DNA of 64,000 nt, from contig NC_067205.1 in assembly GCF_026262505.1 (NCBI RefSeq), forward strand, positions 7,812,001 through 7,876,000, given 5' to 3'. The notes under the pieces are model-generated. The model made no database searches and was not told where the DNA came from. It saw nothing but the letters and a program-made list of their open reading frames with translations. Of the stretch, positions 10,624 through 20,891 are shown one piece after another. A program made the translations under genes and the position numbers. Within the stretch, counting starts at the first letter, position 1; each line of letters starts with the position of its first letter. The DNA is from Trichomonas vaginalis G3. Lineage: Eukaryota; Parabasalia; Trichomonadida; Trichomonadidae.

Positions 10624-11481
10624 TTACATATTGAAGAACGAGAAAGGATCAGCACTGATTTCGTTTAGGAGGTCAAACATCTGCATTTCGTTGAATATGC
10701 TGAAGCCCTGTTCAGACTGTTCGATCTGCTGAGAAATCTGTTGAACTGTCTGCTGATTGTCCTGCTGGAAGTCATTTTGATTTTCCGGATGACTGTCAAT
10801 CTCTGTGAAAGACTCTTCGTCGAAGTTTTCAGTTTGACTTGGACTGCAGTCTGACTGGAGAGGAGACTCCGGAGACTTTTGTGTATTTGTCTCCTTCTTG
10901 ACTTGCTTTGTGATGATTTGGTAGCGATACCTGCATTGTACATCTGTCCTACCATCGATCTCGTTAGAGATCTTTGTCCAAGAGCGCTTTCCGTGCTTGT
11001 TGACCAAACGGAGAAGTTTCTCATCTTCTTCTTTCGTCCATTGCGTCTTGTTGATTAGAGGATTGAGACTCCTAGACCAGCGCTGGACACACTGGCTTCG
11101 TGAACGACCATTGCCAACAAACTCGCTAATCTTGTTCCAGTCGAGGAAACCGTACTTATGGATGGCTGCGAGCAGACGTTGGTCTTCATGCTTTGTCCAC
11201 GTTTTGGATTTTTTGTTAGGATTCTCTCCTCCAACCTTTGAAGAAGATCCATACTGATTATAGTACGATGAAGAGTTTGATATTTCGGGAATATTCGTAA
11301 ACATTACGATTTTGTCTATTGGATCGGATGTTCCAAGAAGACTTATACATTGTGCAGCAGCTTGATGATAAGTCAGATCATTAGTTATGAATTTGTAGAG
11401 TAAGTTCTGCATCTGTGTCATGAAGTTTCTAGGGACACCTGCGAGTAGCTGGCAATACATGTTGAGAGAGGAATCAAGCAT
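10624..11481 (-). CDS. R2R3 Myb-like DNA-binding protein (285 aa)
   Basis: Two Myb repeats lie at about residues 92-140 and 145-190, with the spaced aromatic residues of the fold (W95, W115, W135 in the first; W148, W168 in the second). The recognition helices read GRSRSQCVQRW and GRTDVQCRYRY, typical of trichomonad Mybs. The N-terminal ~90 residues are uncharacterised and the C-terminal ~90 are Gln/Ser/Glu-rich, as in activation regions. It is likely a nuclear sequence-specific regulator. The ATG at 11481 (MLDSSL) is chosen because two initiator-like sites lie directly upstream; the frame stays open further upstream but without coding character. Confidence 0.9.
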   Translation of the reverse strand: MLDSSLNMYCQLLAGVPRNFMTQMQNLLYKFITNDLTYHQAAAQCISLLGTSDPIDKIVMFTNIPEISNSSSYYNQYGSSSKVGGENPNKKSKTWTKHEDQRLLAAIHKYGFLDWNKISEFVGNGRSRSQCVQRWSRSLNPLINKTQWTKEEDEKLLRLVNKHGKRSWTKISNEIDGRTDVQCRYRYQIITKQVKKETNTQKSPESPLQSDCSPSQTENFDEESFTEIDSHPENQNDFQQDNQQTVQQISQQIEQSEQGFSIFNEMQMFDLLNEISADPFSFFNM

Positions 11482-11494
11482 AATAATGAAGTGA
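11482..11494 (-). promoter_or_regulatory. Two overlapping initiator-like sites of the Myb gene
   Basis: On the minus strand the sequence reads TCACTTCATTATT just before the ATG, giving two matches to TCA+1Y(T/A). Either would produce a leader of under about 12 bases. They decide the choice of start for the Myb gene. Confidence 0.55.
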
Positions 11495-11764
11495 AAAGAG
11501 ATATAGAAAAGATCGTAGATAAATTGAATTGATTTTTCCGGTTTGATTATAAAATGAGAGGATGATATTATAAACTTCAGAAGTAAATTGAAAGAAATTG
11601 AATGTAGTCTCACAAAAGCGCACCGCTTCGAAAAAATTGAATTGAAATTTGACGGTTTTATGGAACAAATAATTGAAGGACTAAGCAGGAAACAGAAATT
11701 CATGCCGAACAACAAAATGATTTTATTTTGAATTCATTAAAGGTACAATTTATATAAATATAAC

Positions 11765-12610
11765 TTATGTTATGATTCCTTTTGATTTCAGGATGTAATA
11801 CAGTTCAGATACTGTTATACTCAGCATGTCCAAGTCCTCTAATTCCTTTGGAAGGCATTTCCTTTCACTTTCTCTCTTTGTTTTGTAAAATCTTTCTTTT
11901 GCTTCATAAGTCATCCAAAGAGTTGTCTTACTGTCATAAGTGAACTCATCTGGCCTTGATTTAAGAAGTTTTCGGATCTTTTTCTCTAAAGTATTAACAG
12001 TGAAAGGCATTTCTTTCTTTTTGACATGTTTAATGATTGTATTCATGCATACTCCATAGTCACAGCTCTTAACAAAATCAATGATCTCTTTTTCGTATGA
12101 AACTGTGTCAAATGAAGGTTCATTTTCACTTGATGTAGGATTTTCAGTTGTTTGGCCTGTAGAACGTCCACATAAGCCTGATTCCGAATCAGAACTCTTT
12201 AGTATTTTCGGTTGATAAACATCTAAGTTTGGTTTCGAAAAATTAAAACGAGGATTAAATTTCCAACCATGTGAACGAGATTTGTCATGAATGAAGAGAG
12301 GAAAAGTACCATGCATCTCAGAAACTGCTCTCCTGAATGCAGTTCTTGGTGTTGCGTCTTTATCTTTAATTAAACTCATATTTCTTTGAAAGAAATATAT
12401 TAAAGCAGTCTCTGTTGTACTACCTCCTCTAGATAACAGGCAATCTATTATTAATTGGCTTCCAATACTTAGTTTACTTGAGTCAATATTAGTAATTGTT
12501 AAATGCTGGCTTGCATACTTCCTAGGTATTGGTTGCGTAGTGGATGCGGGATCATATTCATAGTCTTGGTTAGTTTTTTCATTTTCTGAATATGATTCAG
12601 ATTCAGCCAT
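11765..12610 (-). CDS. Unknown protein, possible winged-helix-like (281 aa)
   Basis: I do not recognise this family with certainty. Residues ~1-40 are acidic and Ser-rich. A mixed helical region at ~45-120 (IDCLLSRGG...FRRAVSEM) and another at ~165-230 (FVKSCDYGVCMNTIIKHV...LEKKIRKLLKSRP) each look like small helix-turn-helix-type folds. The C-terminus is charged. No signal peptide or membrane segment is visible. It lies in the same direction just upstream of the Myb gene, and an initiator-like TCACTG lies about 15 bases before the ATG. A transcription-related role is possible but is only inference from fold impression and neighbour. Confidence 0.7.
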   Translation of the reverse strand: MAESESYSENEKTNQDYEYDPASTTQPIPRKYASQHLTITNIDSSKLSIGSQLIIDCLLSRGGSTTETALIYFFQRNMSLIKDKDATPRTAFRRAVSEMHGTFPLFIHDKSRSHGWKFNPRFNFSKPNLDVYQPKILKSSDSESGLCGRSTGQTTENPTSSENEPSFDTVSYEKEIIDFVKSCDYGVCMNTIIKHVKKKEMPFTVNTLEKKIRKLLKSRPDEFTYDSKTTLWMTYEAKERFYKTKRESERKCLPKELEDLDMLSITVSELYYILKSKGIIT

Positions 12611-13143
12611 TATTTTTTTTACACAGTGAATTTTTTTTTGTCTGAAAAATTGAATTATGTCGATTGAAAAAAGGTCAGAGAAAATTATGGATATTTTAAG
12701 AACGCTATAATATGAAATTCGATAAAAATTTTTTATAAGAAATTTGCCAAACCAGAAAAAAATCGTTTTTCAATATGACTTTTCGAATAGCTTCAATTTC
12801 ATTCAGAATTTACTTCCATTGATTAGCTATTGATAGATTTGATTTTAAAACTGAAAAATAATTCTTTTTCTTCAATTTCGGATGCATTTTTGTTTATTTG
12901 AACAATGAAAACATAATAACCTTTAAATACAACATTTGAAAGGATAAGTATCACAAAATATTTGCTCAATCTTGCGAATTAATCCTCAAATGACGAAACA
13001 TCAGACCAAAAATCGATCACGAAATCATAACTTACAAAAATCATGGAAATGTGAATCAATATAACTATTAAAAGTACAAATTTCTTTTGTAAAATAAATA
13101 TAACATTTATTAGTTTGAAAACAATTAGACAACAATAGAGAAA
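12611..13143. other. Intergenic region with initiator-like site at its left edge
   Basis: The minus-strand TCACTG at 12624-12629 is the probable initiator of the gene ending at 11765. The rest is A/T-rich spacer without a recognisable gene or repeat. Confidence 0.5.
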
Positions 13144-15633
13144 TTACAGCTCCTTTTTACTCTCATCATTTGGCTTTTCTGGAATTGGACTTGGTTTTCT
13201 GATCGTTCCATCAGCGAAATAAGTGAGATCTGCTCTATCTGTTGTGCTGGTAATGTTTAACCATTCCTCAGAAACGCCCATAATTAATGGCTTGTCCTCT
13301 TTAATCGGGTGATTGATGATAATTTTCTCAGGAAGTGATAAAACTTGGGATTCAACATTAAATAATGCATCTTGCTGCATCTTTAATGTAGTATTTGCAA
13401 GATCTAACTTACCACGAACGGTCAAATTAGAATTCTTTTGAATTTCAATTCCCTTAAACAAACCAATTGCAGTACAGTTATTCTTAGATACAAGGAAGTT
13501 AATTGTTGAAGGTTGGCTGTGAATATCATAAACATACAATGAAACATTGTTGCAAACAAACTTTTTGAAGGGATCAGTTGCCAAAACACTGAACCAAAGG
13601 TTGCTACTGGGTGAGTTAACAAATATCTCATTACCCAAATACTTCTGTTCGCTGAAAGCATGGTCACATATGTATAATTCTCTCAAAATTCTCATTTCCG
13701 CCAAGGTTACAACACTTCTATAACCTTGAGGACATTTCATTCCATATTCTCTTGGATTGTAGCACACTTTATACGCAAATCTCTGAGAATTATCGTTTTT
13801 AATTTCGTTAAAAATCAATTTTGCAGATTTCTTCATGACATCTACAGATATCTCAAGCAATTTGTCCTCGTAATCACAATAGAATGTCTGGTTATCAATG
13901 ACAGATACAAAATTTTCGATCTGACCAGTCATCACAGAAATTGAATAGTTTACAAAATTCGGAACTGTATTCAATTTGTAATAATCCTTTCTATTGTATT
14001 TGAAATAGACAATTTTTGGTGGCTTGAGGATATTATTGCTCACAATGATCTCAGAAGGCTTAACCAAATGCTCTTGAACAGTCAAAACAGAATCTGATTC
14101 AAAATCAATTGATTCCTTGAAGAAACAAGTTGTTCCAGAGAGAATATCCAAATTCCTGAGGAAAATATTCTTGATTTGGAAGACACCATCCTTAATTACG
14201 AGGTTATCAATGGTATTTACCTTACAGCCATCGATTTCAACGTTTTCGTTACCGTATATCTCAATGTTAACAGAATTAGTGAACCTAAAACCAAAAGAGA
14301 ACTGCAGATTCGATACTTTCACGAAATCTTTGTCAGAAACTTCGACAAAAACAGTTTGGCTCTGGCCACTGACAATATAAAGCTTATCTATATACGTTTT
14401 GATGTTCTGTGGACTCATCTTCAAGTCATATGCGACAGAACCTGTAAAAATAATTTCAATGGAATTATCTGTTGTCACTTTTGGAAGTTGGCCGGCCAAA
14501 CAATGAATTGTGAGAGTTCCTTTACCTTCTGCGTATAATCCGCCATCAATTTGGTTACTGTTGATAGTTATTTGATTATCGACGTGAATAAATCTTATGT
14601 CAAATTTGTTCTGAATTTCGTACTCTGTAATTTCTGAGAAAGAAATAATTTGAGAACATTTTGGACCTAAACAGTACTTTGGAGATTTGGTAACAAGGTA
14701 GTAGACCTTGTTGACAAGGCTAATTTCGAAATTGTAGTTGATTTTGCGCTTGTTATAAACTCCGCCGTTTCGAATAATATTAACTTCAGTTTCTTTCGGA
14801 ATTAAGAGTCCAGAGCCATCTGCATATTGTACCAATGGTAAACTAGGAATAAAGGCTTGAGATCCTGGATCTTCAACGTAGTTTAAGTGGACAATTGGAA
14901 ATTCAAATATATTTTCATCAGGAACACTCAAAAATGAGGGCTCATTGTAACTAAAATACATTGTTAATGCCAACATATTCTTTTTGACGTCCTTTGTGTC
15001 TGTAATTTCGATTGATGAGTTTTTCGCAATGGTTATTGACTCAATTGGAAGTTGAGTTGCAAATTTGACATACGCACCTGTTTGGGATTCAATGGAAATC
15101 GGTGTTTCTTTACGACGTAATTGTGATTTGACAGATAAAGTTAAATTATTCGCGCAATACAAAGCAAGTGCTTCTAATTCATGCTCCTTTTTGTCATTGA
15201 ATACAAATGTATTCTTATTTTTTTGTGAAACTACTGTATCTTCGGTGATAATAACTTTTGTTGGTTTAATTTGAGATTTTGAAAGGCCAGATGTCTCATC
15301 ATAGTCTTGTGGAAGTAATCCTGTAACAGTAATGTCAATTTTATCATTGATTGTAAAAATTGGAAAATTTGGCATGTTTGAATTTGAAGAAATAACTAAA
15401 GATTTATCAAATCCTTTTGAGAATATCGATACTTTTGGACCAAAGTGATTCAAATTTAGTTTAATACCTCTCTTTGTCTTATATAAATGTAATTCATCAT
15501 AAAATGATGGAATTTGAATCTGTCCAATGTCGAAAAATTCAACTGCATCACCACCTTCGCATAAAGGTTTTTCATCACCTTCATATATGCAAAGTGAATA
15601 TGAATAAGAAAAAGCTAATAAGAAAGAAATCAT
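13144..15633 (-). CDS. Large secreted-pathway protein ending in KKEL (829 aa)
   Basis: The N-terminus MISFLLAFSYSYSLC is a clear signal peptide. The body is rich in beta-strand-forming residues, with many N-x-S/T sites and repeated short V/I-rich stretches, suggesting a beta-helix or beta-sandwich ectodomain. No membrane segment follows. The last residues are ESKKEL, which resembles a KDEL-type ER-retrieval signal, so residence in the ER lumen is possible; that is inference. It is probably related to the next gene upstream, which has the same general make-up but a membrane anchor. The start at 15633 is chosen because an initiator-like TCATTTTT lies immediately before it. Confidence 0.8.
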   Translation of the reverse strand: MISFLLAFSYSYSLCIYEGDEKPLCEGGDAVEFFDIGQIQIPSFYDELHLYKTKRGIKLNLNHFGPKVSIFSKGFDKSLVISSNSNMPNFPIFTINDKIDITVTGLLPQDYDETSGLSKSQIKPTKVIITEDTVVSQKNKNTFVFNDKKEHELEALALYCANNLTLSVKSQLRRKETPISIESQTGAYVKFATQLPIESITIAKNSSIEITDTKDVKKNMLALTMYFSYNEPSFLSVPDENIFEFPIVHLNYVEDPGSQAFIPSLPLVQYADGSGLLIPKETEVNIIRNGGVYNKRKINYNFEISLVNKVYYLVTKSPKYCLGPKCSQIISFSEITEYEIQNKFDIRFIHVDNQITINSNQIDGGLYAEGKGTLTIHCLAGQLPKVTTDNSIEIIFTGSVAYDLKMSPQNIKTYIDKLYIVSGQSQTVFVEVSDKDFVKVSNLQFSFGFRFTNSVNIEIYGNENVEIDGCKVNTIDNLVIKDGVFQIKNIFLRNLDILSGTTCFFKESIDFESDSVLTVQEHLVKPSEIIVSNNILKPPKIVYFKYNRKDYYKLNTVPNFVNYSISVMTGQIENFVSVIDNQTFYCDYEDKLLEISVDVMKKSAKLIFNEIKNDNSQRFAYKVCYNPREYGMKCPQGYRSVVTLAEMRILRELYICDHAFSEQKYLGNEIFVNSPSSNLWFSVLATDPFKKFVCNNVSLYVYDIHSQPSTINFLVSKNNCTAIGLFKGIEIQKNSNLTVRGKLDLANTTLKMQQDALFNVESQVLSLPEKIIINHPIKEDKPLIMGVSEEWLNITSTTDRADLTYFADGTIRKPSPIPEKPNDESKKEL

Positions 15634-15946
15634 GAAAAATGAAGAGATGAACAATTAAAATCATTATATTCTGACCAAAAGTCTTCTAACATTCAGATTC
15701 AGCATACACATTGAAGAAATAATTTCATTTGATATTATTTTTCAAAAATGAATGCTTGATATCAGAGTTAACAGAAAAGTTTTGACTAGTATTTCTCATT
15801 TGAAAAGTAAAACGAATAGAAAACAATTTTTAAATTTAGATATCTTTTATTAAAAGCTTTAAAAGTTGAATTCCTATTTGTTAGATGAACAAAAACATAT
15901 ACAGAAAGATTTAATCTAAATTTAGCTAAAAAACAAAAAATAATCT
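15634..15946. other. Short intergenic region with initiator-like site
   Basis: Minus-strand TCATTTTT at 15635-15642 directly precedes the start of the KKEL-ending protein. The remainder is A/T-rich spacer downstream of the anchored surface protein gene. Confidence 0.5.
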
Positions 15947-17707
15947 TCAAACTGATTCAATTAAATCAGTTTTGACGCTATCATTAGTATCTTCTTCAAC
16001 ATCCTTGTTTGTTATCAAAAGGACATCAATATCATGATGAGAATCCTTGTGATGATTGAAAATACAGCAAAAAACAAAAGAAAGTAACAACAAAGTTCCA
16101 CAAATAACTCCAACAATCTCCATAGTCTTCTTGAAGTAAGGATCTGTCTGTATCAAAGCAGGAATACTCGATTGATTTGGAGTTGTCTTTGCAGTAACAA
16201 TATAATGGACCAAATCGTCTTCTTTTGGCATAGACTTGAAATCTGGCATCTTTGTGTCAATGTAAAATGTTACTTTTACCTTCAAAGTGAAAATTGAGAA
16301 ATAATCCGCTTTTTTATTTTCAAAAATCGACGGATTGAAGTATATTGAACAGTTATTTGCTATTATTATGTCAACATTTATATCACGCGTTTCTGATTCA
16401 ATGAATTTCAATTCATGTTCTGTTCCTTTAAGAATTAAAGATGTTTTATGTGTTCCGAACACTACAAAGTTATTTAAAACAACATCTCGTGTCGTGACTA
16501 TGTAATTTATTCGATTTACGTAAATTTTGGAATTTAATAAAATTCCTTTAGAACTTGTGTTGAAAATATCAACAATTAATGGAGCAAACAATGACATTGA
16601 CGATGTATTATCTAAAGTAAGATTTTCTGCGCTTGTTTGTTGATTAATATTTAATAAAATTCCAGAAGCAAAAATTGAGCCAAATGAACTGTTGTAATTG
16701 ATATTTACCTCAGAGTCAGATGTGCTTTGCAGATAAACTGTTTTTCCACTGAAATTATTTCGATTGAAAATTATTTTTTTGGAGAAAACCAAAAAACTGT
16801 AACTATCTAATTCAGGAAGGTCATAGTTAATTAACTCATCTGGAGTTATTTGAATAACTGAATTAGGAACTTTATTTTTTGGTAATTTTTTGTCTAAAAT
16901 GTAGAATTCGTTGTCAAATGGTATAAAAGTTGGTTTGTTCTTGATTTCGAAGGTCTTTTTAGAATAATTTTGGAATATATAAAGAGGATTTCCATGGATT
17001 TGAATTGTATTGTTGTATTTGGTATCAGTCCAGCCTTTAAATTGTATCACTGGCGATTTCTCGCAATAAAATCGTGGAAAATGAAATGGAATTTGATTAT
17101 TTTTGAGTTTTGAAGAGAAAAGAAGGAAAATGCTATTAGTATTTATATTTATTTCCTTATACCTTTTAGTTATGTTCATAGATCCAACTTCTAAACTTGA
17201 ATTCGTGAAAATAAATTTTTGATATTTTCCTTTTAGATTCAAAATTGTATGTCCGCACGTCATGATAATGTTTTCAAATCGTGGCATATCACCAAAAACG
17301 TTGACTTCTTCGATCACAGTCAAATTTGTCATTTTTATTATTTCAGAATTTTGCAATGTGAGTGTATTTATCGTTGATGCATTAGTGCTATTGAAAAACA
17401 AAGTCGAATCCGTTAAATTGAAACTGCAATTTATGAAATTTGCGTTAATATTAACTTGATTTTCTTTTGATAATGAAATTATCTCAAAACTTGTATTGTA
17501 TGTTGTCTCATTATCAAATAAATCAATCGAGGAGTTTTTGTTTGGTATGAAATATAGAGTATAGTTTGAATTTGACTCGAAACTCAAATTTATCTGAGAA
17601 TTTGTGCTATTAATGTGTATTGTTTGGATAGGACAAGAAGATGCAATTTCTTCTTCCATATAAAAGCAATACCGATTTGTTGCTAGTAAAATAAAGTCAA
17701 GAAACAT
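15947..17707 (-). CDS. Membrane-anchored surface protein, beta-rich ectodomain (586 aa)
   Basis: The start at 17707 (MFLDFILLATNRYCF) gives a short signal peptide. The ectodomain (~25-520) is Asn/Ser/Thr-rich with dozens of potential N-glycosylation sites and repeated I/L/V-N-x patterns, in keeping with a beta-helical surface protein. A single membrane helix at about residues 527-550 (MEIVGVICGTLLLLSF...) is followed by a ~35-residue acidic cytoplasmic tail. An initiator-like TCATAATT lies some 20 bases upstream. It probably belongs to the same broad family as its downstream neighbour. I know no named function for it. Confidence 0.82.
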   Translation of the reverse strand: MFLDFILLATNRYCFYMEEEIASSCPIQTIHINSTNSQINLSFESNSNYTLYFIPNKNSSIDLFDNETTYNTSFEIISLSKENQVNINANFINCSFNLTDSTLFFNSTNASTINTLTLQNSEIIKMTNLTVIEEVNVFGDMPRFENIIMTCGHTILNLKGKYQKFIFTNSSLEVGSMNITKRYKEININTNSIFLLFSSKLKNNQIPFHFPRFYCEKSPVIQFKGWTDTKYNNTIQIHGNPLYIFQNYSKKTFEIKNKPTFIPFDNEFYILDKKLPKNKVPNSVIQITPDELINYDLPELDSYSFLVFSKKIIFNRNNFSGKTVYLQSTSDSEVNINYNSSFGSIFASGILLNINQQTSAENLTLDNTSSMSLFAPLIVDIFNTSSKGILLNSKIYVNRINYIVTTRDVVLNNFVVFGTHKTSLILKGTEHELKFIESETRDINVDIIIANNCSIYFNPSIFENKKADYFSIFTLKVKVTFYIDTKMPDFKSMPKEDDLVHYIVTAKTTPNQSSIPALIQTDPYFKKTMEIVGVICGTLLLLSFVFCCIFNHHKDSHHDIDVLLITNKDVEEDTNDSVKTDLIESV

Positions 17708-17848
17708 TTTTTTTATTTGTGGAAAATTATGACAAATTTTATATTTGTAAACCAGTTTTGTCAAAACTCATTTTAGCGATCATTTTTTGAATTAATTCAT
17801 ACAATTTATTCAATGTGTTATAATCAAAATGAGTAATTGATCATTAAC

Positions 17849-18623
17849 ATGCTATGTTGTTGATGCTTTTACAAATACTGTATTTAAAGGCAACCCAGCT
17901 GCAGTCTGCGTAATGGATAAGTGGCTTGATGATCAAATTATGCAAAGCATTGCTATTGAAAATAATTTATCCGAAACAGCGTTTACAGTTCGTGAAGGAG
18001 ATCATTACAGGCTTCGCTGGTTCACTCCTGGTGGCGAAATTGATCTCTGTGGCCACGCTACTCTTGCTACTTCTTATGTAATTTTTAGATTTTACGAAAA
18101 GACAATTTCAGAAGTCACATTCCATACCAAAGGTGGAATTCTTACAGTGAAGAAACAGGGTAATCTTCTACAAATGAATTTCCCTGCTTATAAATTACAA
18201 AAAGTTGAAGTCACCAAGGAAATGGAAGATGCAATTGGCCACAAGCCTCTTGAAGCATACATTTCACGTGACCTTGTTTGCGTTCTTGAAAATGAAGAGC
18301 AAGTCAAAAATTCACACCCAGATTCCCAGAAAATGATGAAATTAGACGGACTTCTCCTTCACATTACATCCAAGGGACACTCAGACATTGACTGCGTCAC
18401 AAGAAGTTTCGCTCCAAAGCTAAAAGTTTACGAAGATCCAGTCTGCGGATCCGGCCATTGCCACGTCATTCCTTATTGGTCAGAGAAGCTCGGAAAGAAC
18501 CAATTAAAAGCATTTCAGGCCTCTCCAAGGACAGGAACCCTTTACTGCGAAATAGACGGAGAAAGAGTAAATATGTCTGGTGAAGCTGTTCTATACTCAA
18601 TAAATGTTATTAACTTTGCATAA
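17849..18623 (+). CDS. PhzF-family epimerase/isomerase; frame offset at the start codon
   Basis: The frame encodes CYVVDAFTNTVFKGNPAAVC, then NLSETAF (with the usual catalytic Glu of PhzF proteins), GGEIDLCGHATLATSY, and DPVCGSGHCHVIPYW, all in family order and at the usual length (~255-260 aa). PhzF proteins catalyse isomerisation of small metabolites; the substrate is unknown here. The initiator TCATTAAC at 17841 leads straight to an ATG at 17849, but that ATG is one base out of frame with the conserved N-terminus and meets TGA after four codons. The first in-frame ATG is 17913, which would lose about 20 conserved residues. Either one base is missing or extra at the start codon (mutation or sequencing error), or translation begins at 17913. 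The stop overlaps a TAAA poly(A) signal. Confidence 0.85.
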
Positions 18624-18877
18624 AAATACTATGTATTGGGTTTTAATTTTTTTACAATTTTTATTTGAAATTTCAAATAATGGTTTCGCTTCCAAACAAA
18701 ATAATTTCGCATATTTATGGTTTGATTCCATATTAATTTGAAATGTCTTCAATATTATTTTAATATGATGTGAATTACATTGATTGGTGTTTTGAAATCT
18801 GATTAAAAATCTATACATTAATATATTCTTTCTTCCTCTAATAATATTCACTATGATTGAATGAAATTTCAAATTAA

Positions 18878-19739
18878 AGTAGTAGGATATGACGGGTTTA
18901 GTGACTTTTTTTGTTACATCTATATATAGACGATGCATTAAAATATATTTATTTATAAATCATTAAAAAATTAACATTAATTTTAAAATAATTTATTTTT
19001 TTTATCTTTTATAAAAGAAGCTATATATAGATGATGTCAGATATTCCGCGATTAATTAAACATTGTTTAAATCCTGAATGGGTTAAACTTCAATTTAAAA
19101 ATGAAGATTGTGAATTATTAAATGAATATGAAAGCCAAAATAAGCTAATGAGGTATAAATATAATGATAAAGAATATTTAATTTCATGGAATTAATGGAG
19201 TCATAATCAAAGACCTCATAAACGAGAAGAAGAAATTGAAAATAATGAAATGGAAATCATTGATGACATTAAAGAGGATGGAATTCCTAAATTTTGTAGA
19301 AAAACCTTTAGAACTAAGTTAGGAGCATATAAACGTAGAGTATTAAATCCTGAATATCTTAAACATCAATTTAAAAAGGAAGACTGTGAATTATTAAACG
19401 CTAATGAATATGAAAATGCTAAATCAAAACTGAGATATAAATATATTGGAAGTGATGAAAGGTGTAAAGATAAAGATAAAGTTTATTCAGTTTCATATAA
19501 TAACTGGCACACGTTAGGGATAAGAAAACATTTAGGAGATTATGGGAAATGTTCTGAATTCTTTAAATCTAGTATATACGAGAGAGTAAAAGAAATTAGA
19601 AATAATTATTTTCATGAATAAAAGATTCACTACCATAATGAAATAAAAAATAAAAAAAAATTTTAAAAAATAAACTTCTTACGAAAAATTAAAACTTAGT
19701 TATGTTTATTATTTTATTTTTTTATTTTGTATGAAATGA
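18878..19739 (+). repeat. Left terminal inverted repeat of outer Maverick (862 bp)
   Basis: Matches the reverse complement of 45001-45751 plus 47496-47608, with one mismatch seen in the first 15 bases. It contains a small gene (19250-19621), and its inner edge carries a T-rich promoter-like stretch and the start codon of the next gene. The target duplication AATTAA lies immediately outside at 18872-18877. Confidence 0.92.
19250..19621 (+). CDS. TIR-encoded small basic protein, left copy (123 aa)
   Basis: Identical at protein level to the copy in the right arm (45119-45490, minus strand). It is charged, with the conserved patterns NPEYLKHQFKKEDCELLN, RYKYIG and SVSYNNWHT. The region just upstream (about 19034-19195) encodes a second, diverged unit with the same order of motifs (NPEWVKLQFKNEDCELLN, RYKYNDKEYLISWN), so the gene contains or derives from a duplicated ~55-residue domain. 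No signal peptide, membrane segment or known domain is seen. Function unknown. Confidence 0.65.
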   Translation: MEIIDDIKEDGIPKFCRKTFRTKLGAYKRRVLNPEYLKHQFKKEDCELLNANEYENAKSKLRYKYIGSDERCKDKDKVYSVSYNNWHTLGIRKHLGDYGKCSEFFKSSIYERVKEIRNNYFHE

Positions 19740-20842
19740 GCGTCAAAACTAACATCGTTAAAAAATTAGGATTCACAAACGAGGAAATAAAGGATATATT
19801 AGAGGAGGTGGGTTATGAAGTTAATAAATATTATTTAAGAAATTATCAAAAATTTGCCGAGTTATTAAATGATTTAGATTATGATGGAAAAATGAATAAA
19901 GATGATGTTATAAATTTCTTATATCCCACATCTGAAGAAGAAAAACCTAAAGAACCTGATGTTTTCCCTGAATATTATGAAGAACGGATTAAAGATGATG
20001 AATACAATGAAATTGAAAGACTGAAAAAAATAAGAGATGAAATAGATGAAAGAATTAAGGAATTAAGAGAAGTTGAAAAATATAATGAAAATGAAGTAGA
20101 TGGTTTAATGAATATCCCAGCTTCAGAATCAGAAGTTCAGAAATCTCATGAAGAAAGATATAAAAATTATGTCTCAGAATCAACACAAAATTTATTAGAT
20201 GGTGAAATAGACGAAACACTTTCAGAAGAAGGTACTAAATTTATTCGTAAACATAAGTTACAATTTATTGATAATGAAGAATACCCTTGTATCTTATTTT
20301 CACCCCCTCTCGATTCTGAGAAATTCAAAAAAGCTCTTAAAAACGTGACATATGCAACTAATACGATTAAGAAAGAAGATCATGATATTTACACAAATTA
20401 TTATTTAAATAAATGCACAGGTGTTGATAAAGTTTTTGATTTATTAGATAAAATATCAAAAGAAACCATTGGAACATATAAAATTTTATGTGATTGCGGT
20501 TTCATTGTTGAAGATACTAATAATGTTTCATATGAAAGAACAGCACCGAAGGAAGACGAAGTTGAAAGGTCTATACCATTCGTTATTAAGAATATAAAAG
20601 ATATGAAAACGTATAAGCATTATATTTATTCATTTATTTCAGAAAAAATGGAAGCAACCCATAAAACATCTTCTCATCATTTTATAGCTATTCATACATT
20701 CCTTTTCAAAGTTGTGAAATTAAATAAGACAGGAATTAGATTTAATGTATCAGGGTACGCATTCTTGAGTAAATTAAAATGTATTCGTCACGTCGCAGAT
20801 GATAAAAATTTATGTGTTCTTAATTCATTTTATGGGCTTTAA
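19736..20842 (+). CDS. Unknown charged Maverick protein (368 aa)
   Basis: Begins at ATG 19736, right at the inner edge of the TIR, so its promoter and start codon lie within the repeat. Residues ~1-60 look helical and loosely EF-hand-like (LLNDLDYDGKMNKDDVINFL). Residues ~75-150 are a highly charged coiled-coil stretch, and the C-terminal half is mixed. I do not recognise the family. The frame looks whole. Confidence 0.65.
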   Translation: MSVKTNIVKKLGFTNEEIKDILEEVGYEVNKYYLRNYQKFAELLNDLDYDGKMNKDDVINFLYPTSEEEKPKEPDVFPEYYEERIKDDEYNEIERLKKIRDEIDERIKELREVEKYNENEVDGLMNIPASESEVQKSHEERYKNYVSESTQNLLDGEIDETLSEEGTKFIRKHKLQFIDNEEYPCILFSPPLDSEKFKKALKNVTYATNTIKKEDHDIYTNYYLNKCTGVDKVFDLLDKISKETIGTYKILCDCGFIVEDTNNVSYERTAPKEDEVERSIPFVIKNIKDMKTYKHYIYSFISEKMEATHKTSSHHFIAIHTFLFKVVKLNKTGIRFNVSGYAFLSKLKCIRHVADDKNLCVLNSFYGL

Positions 20843-20891
20843 AAAATAAACTTTATTTTTATTTATTTTTTAATTTTTTATTCGTACATAA

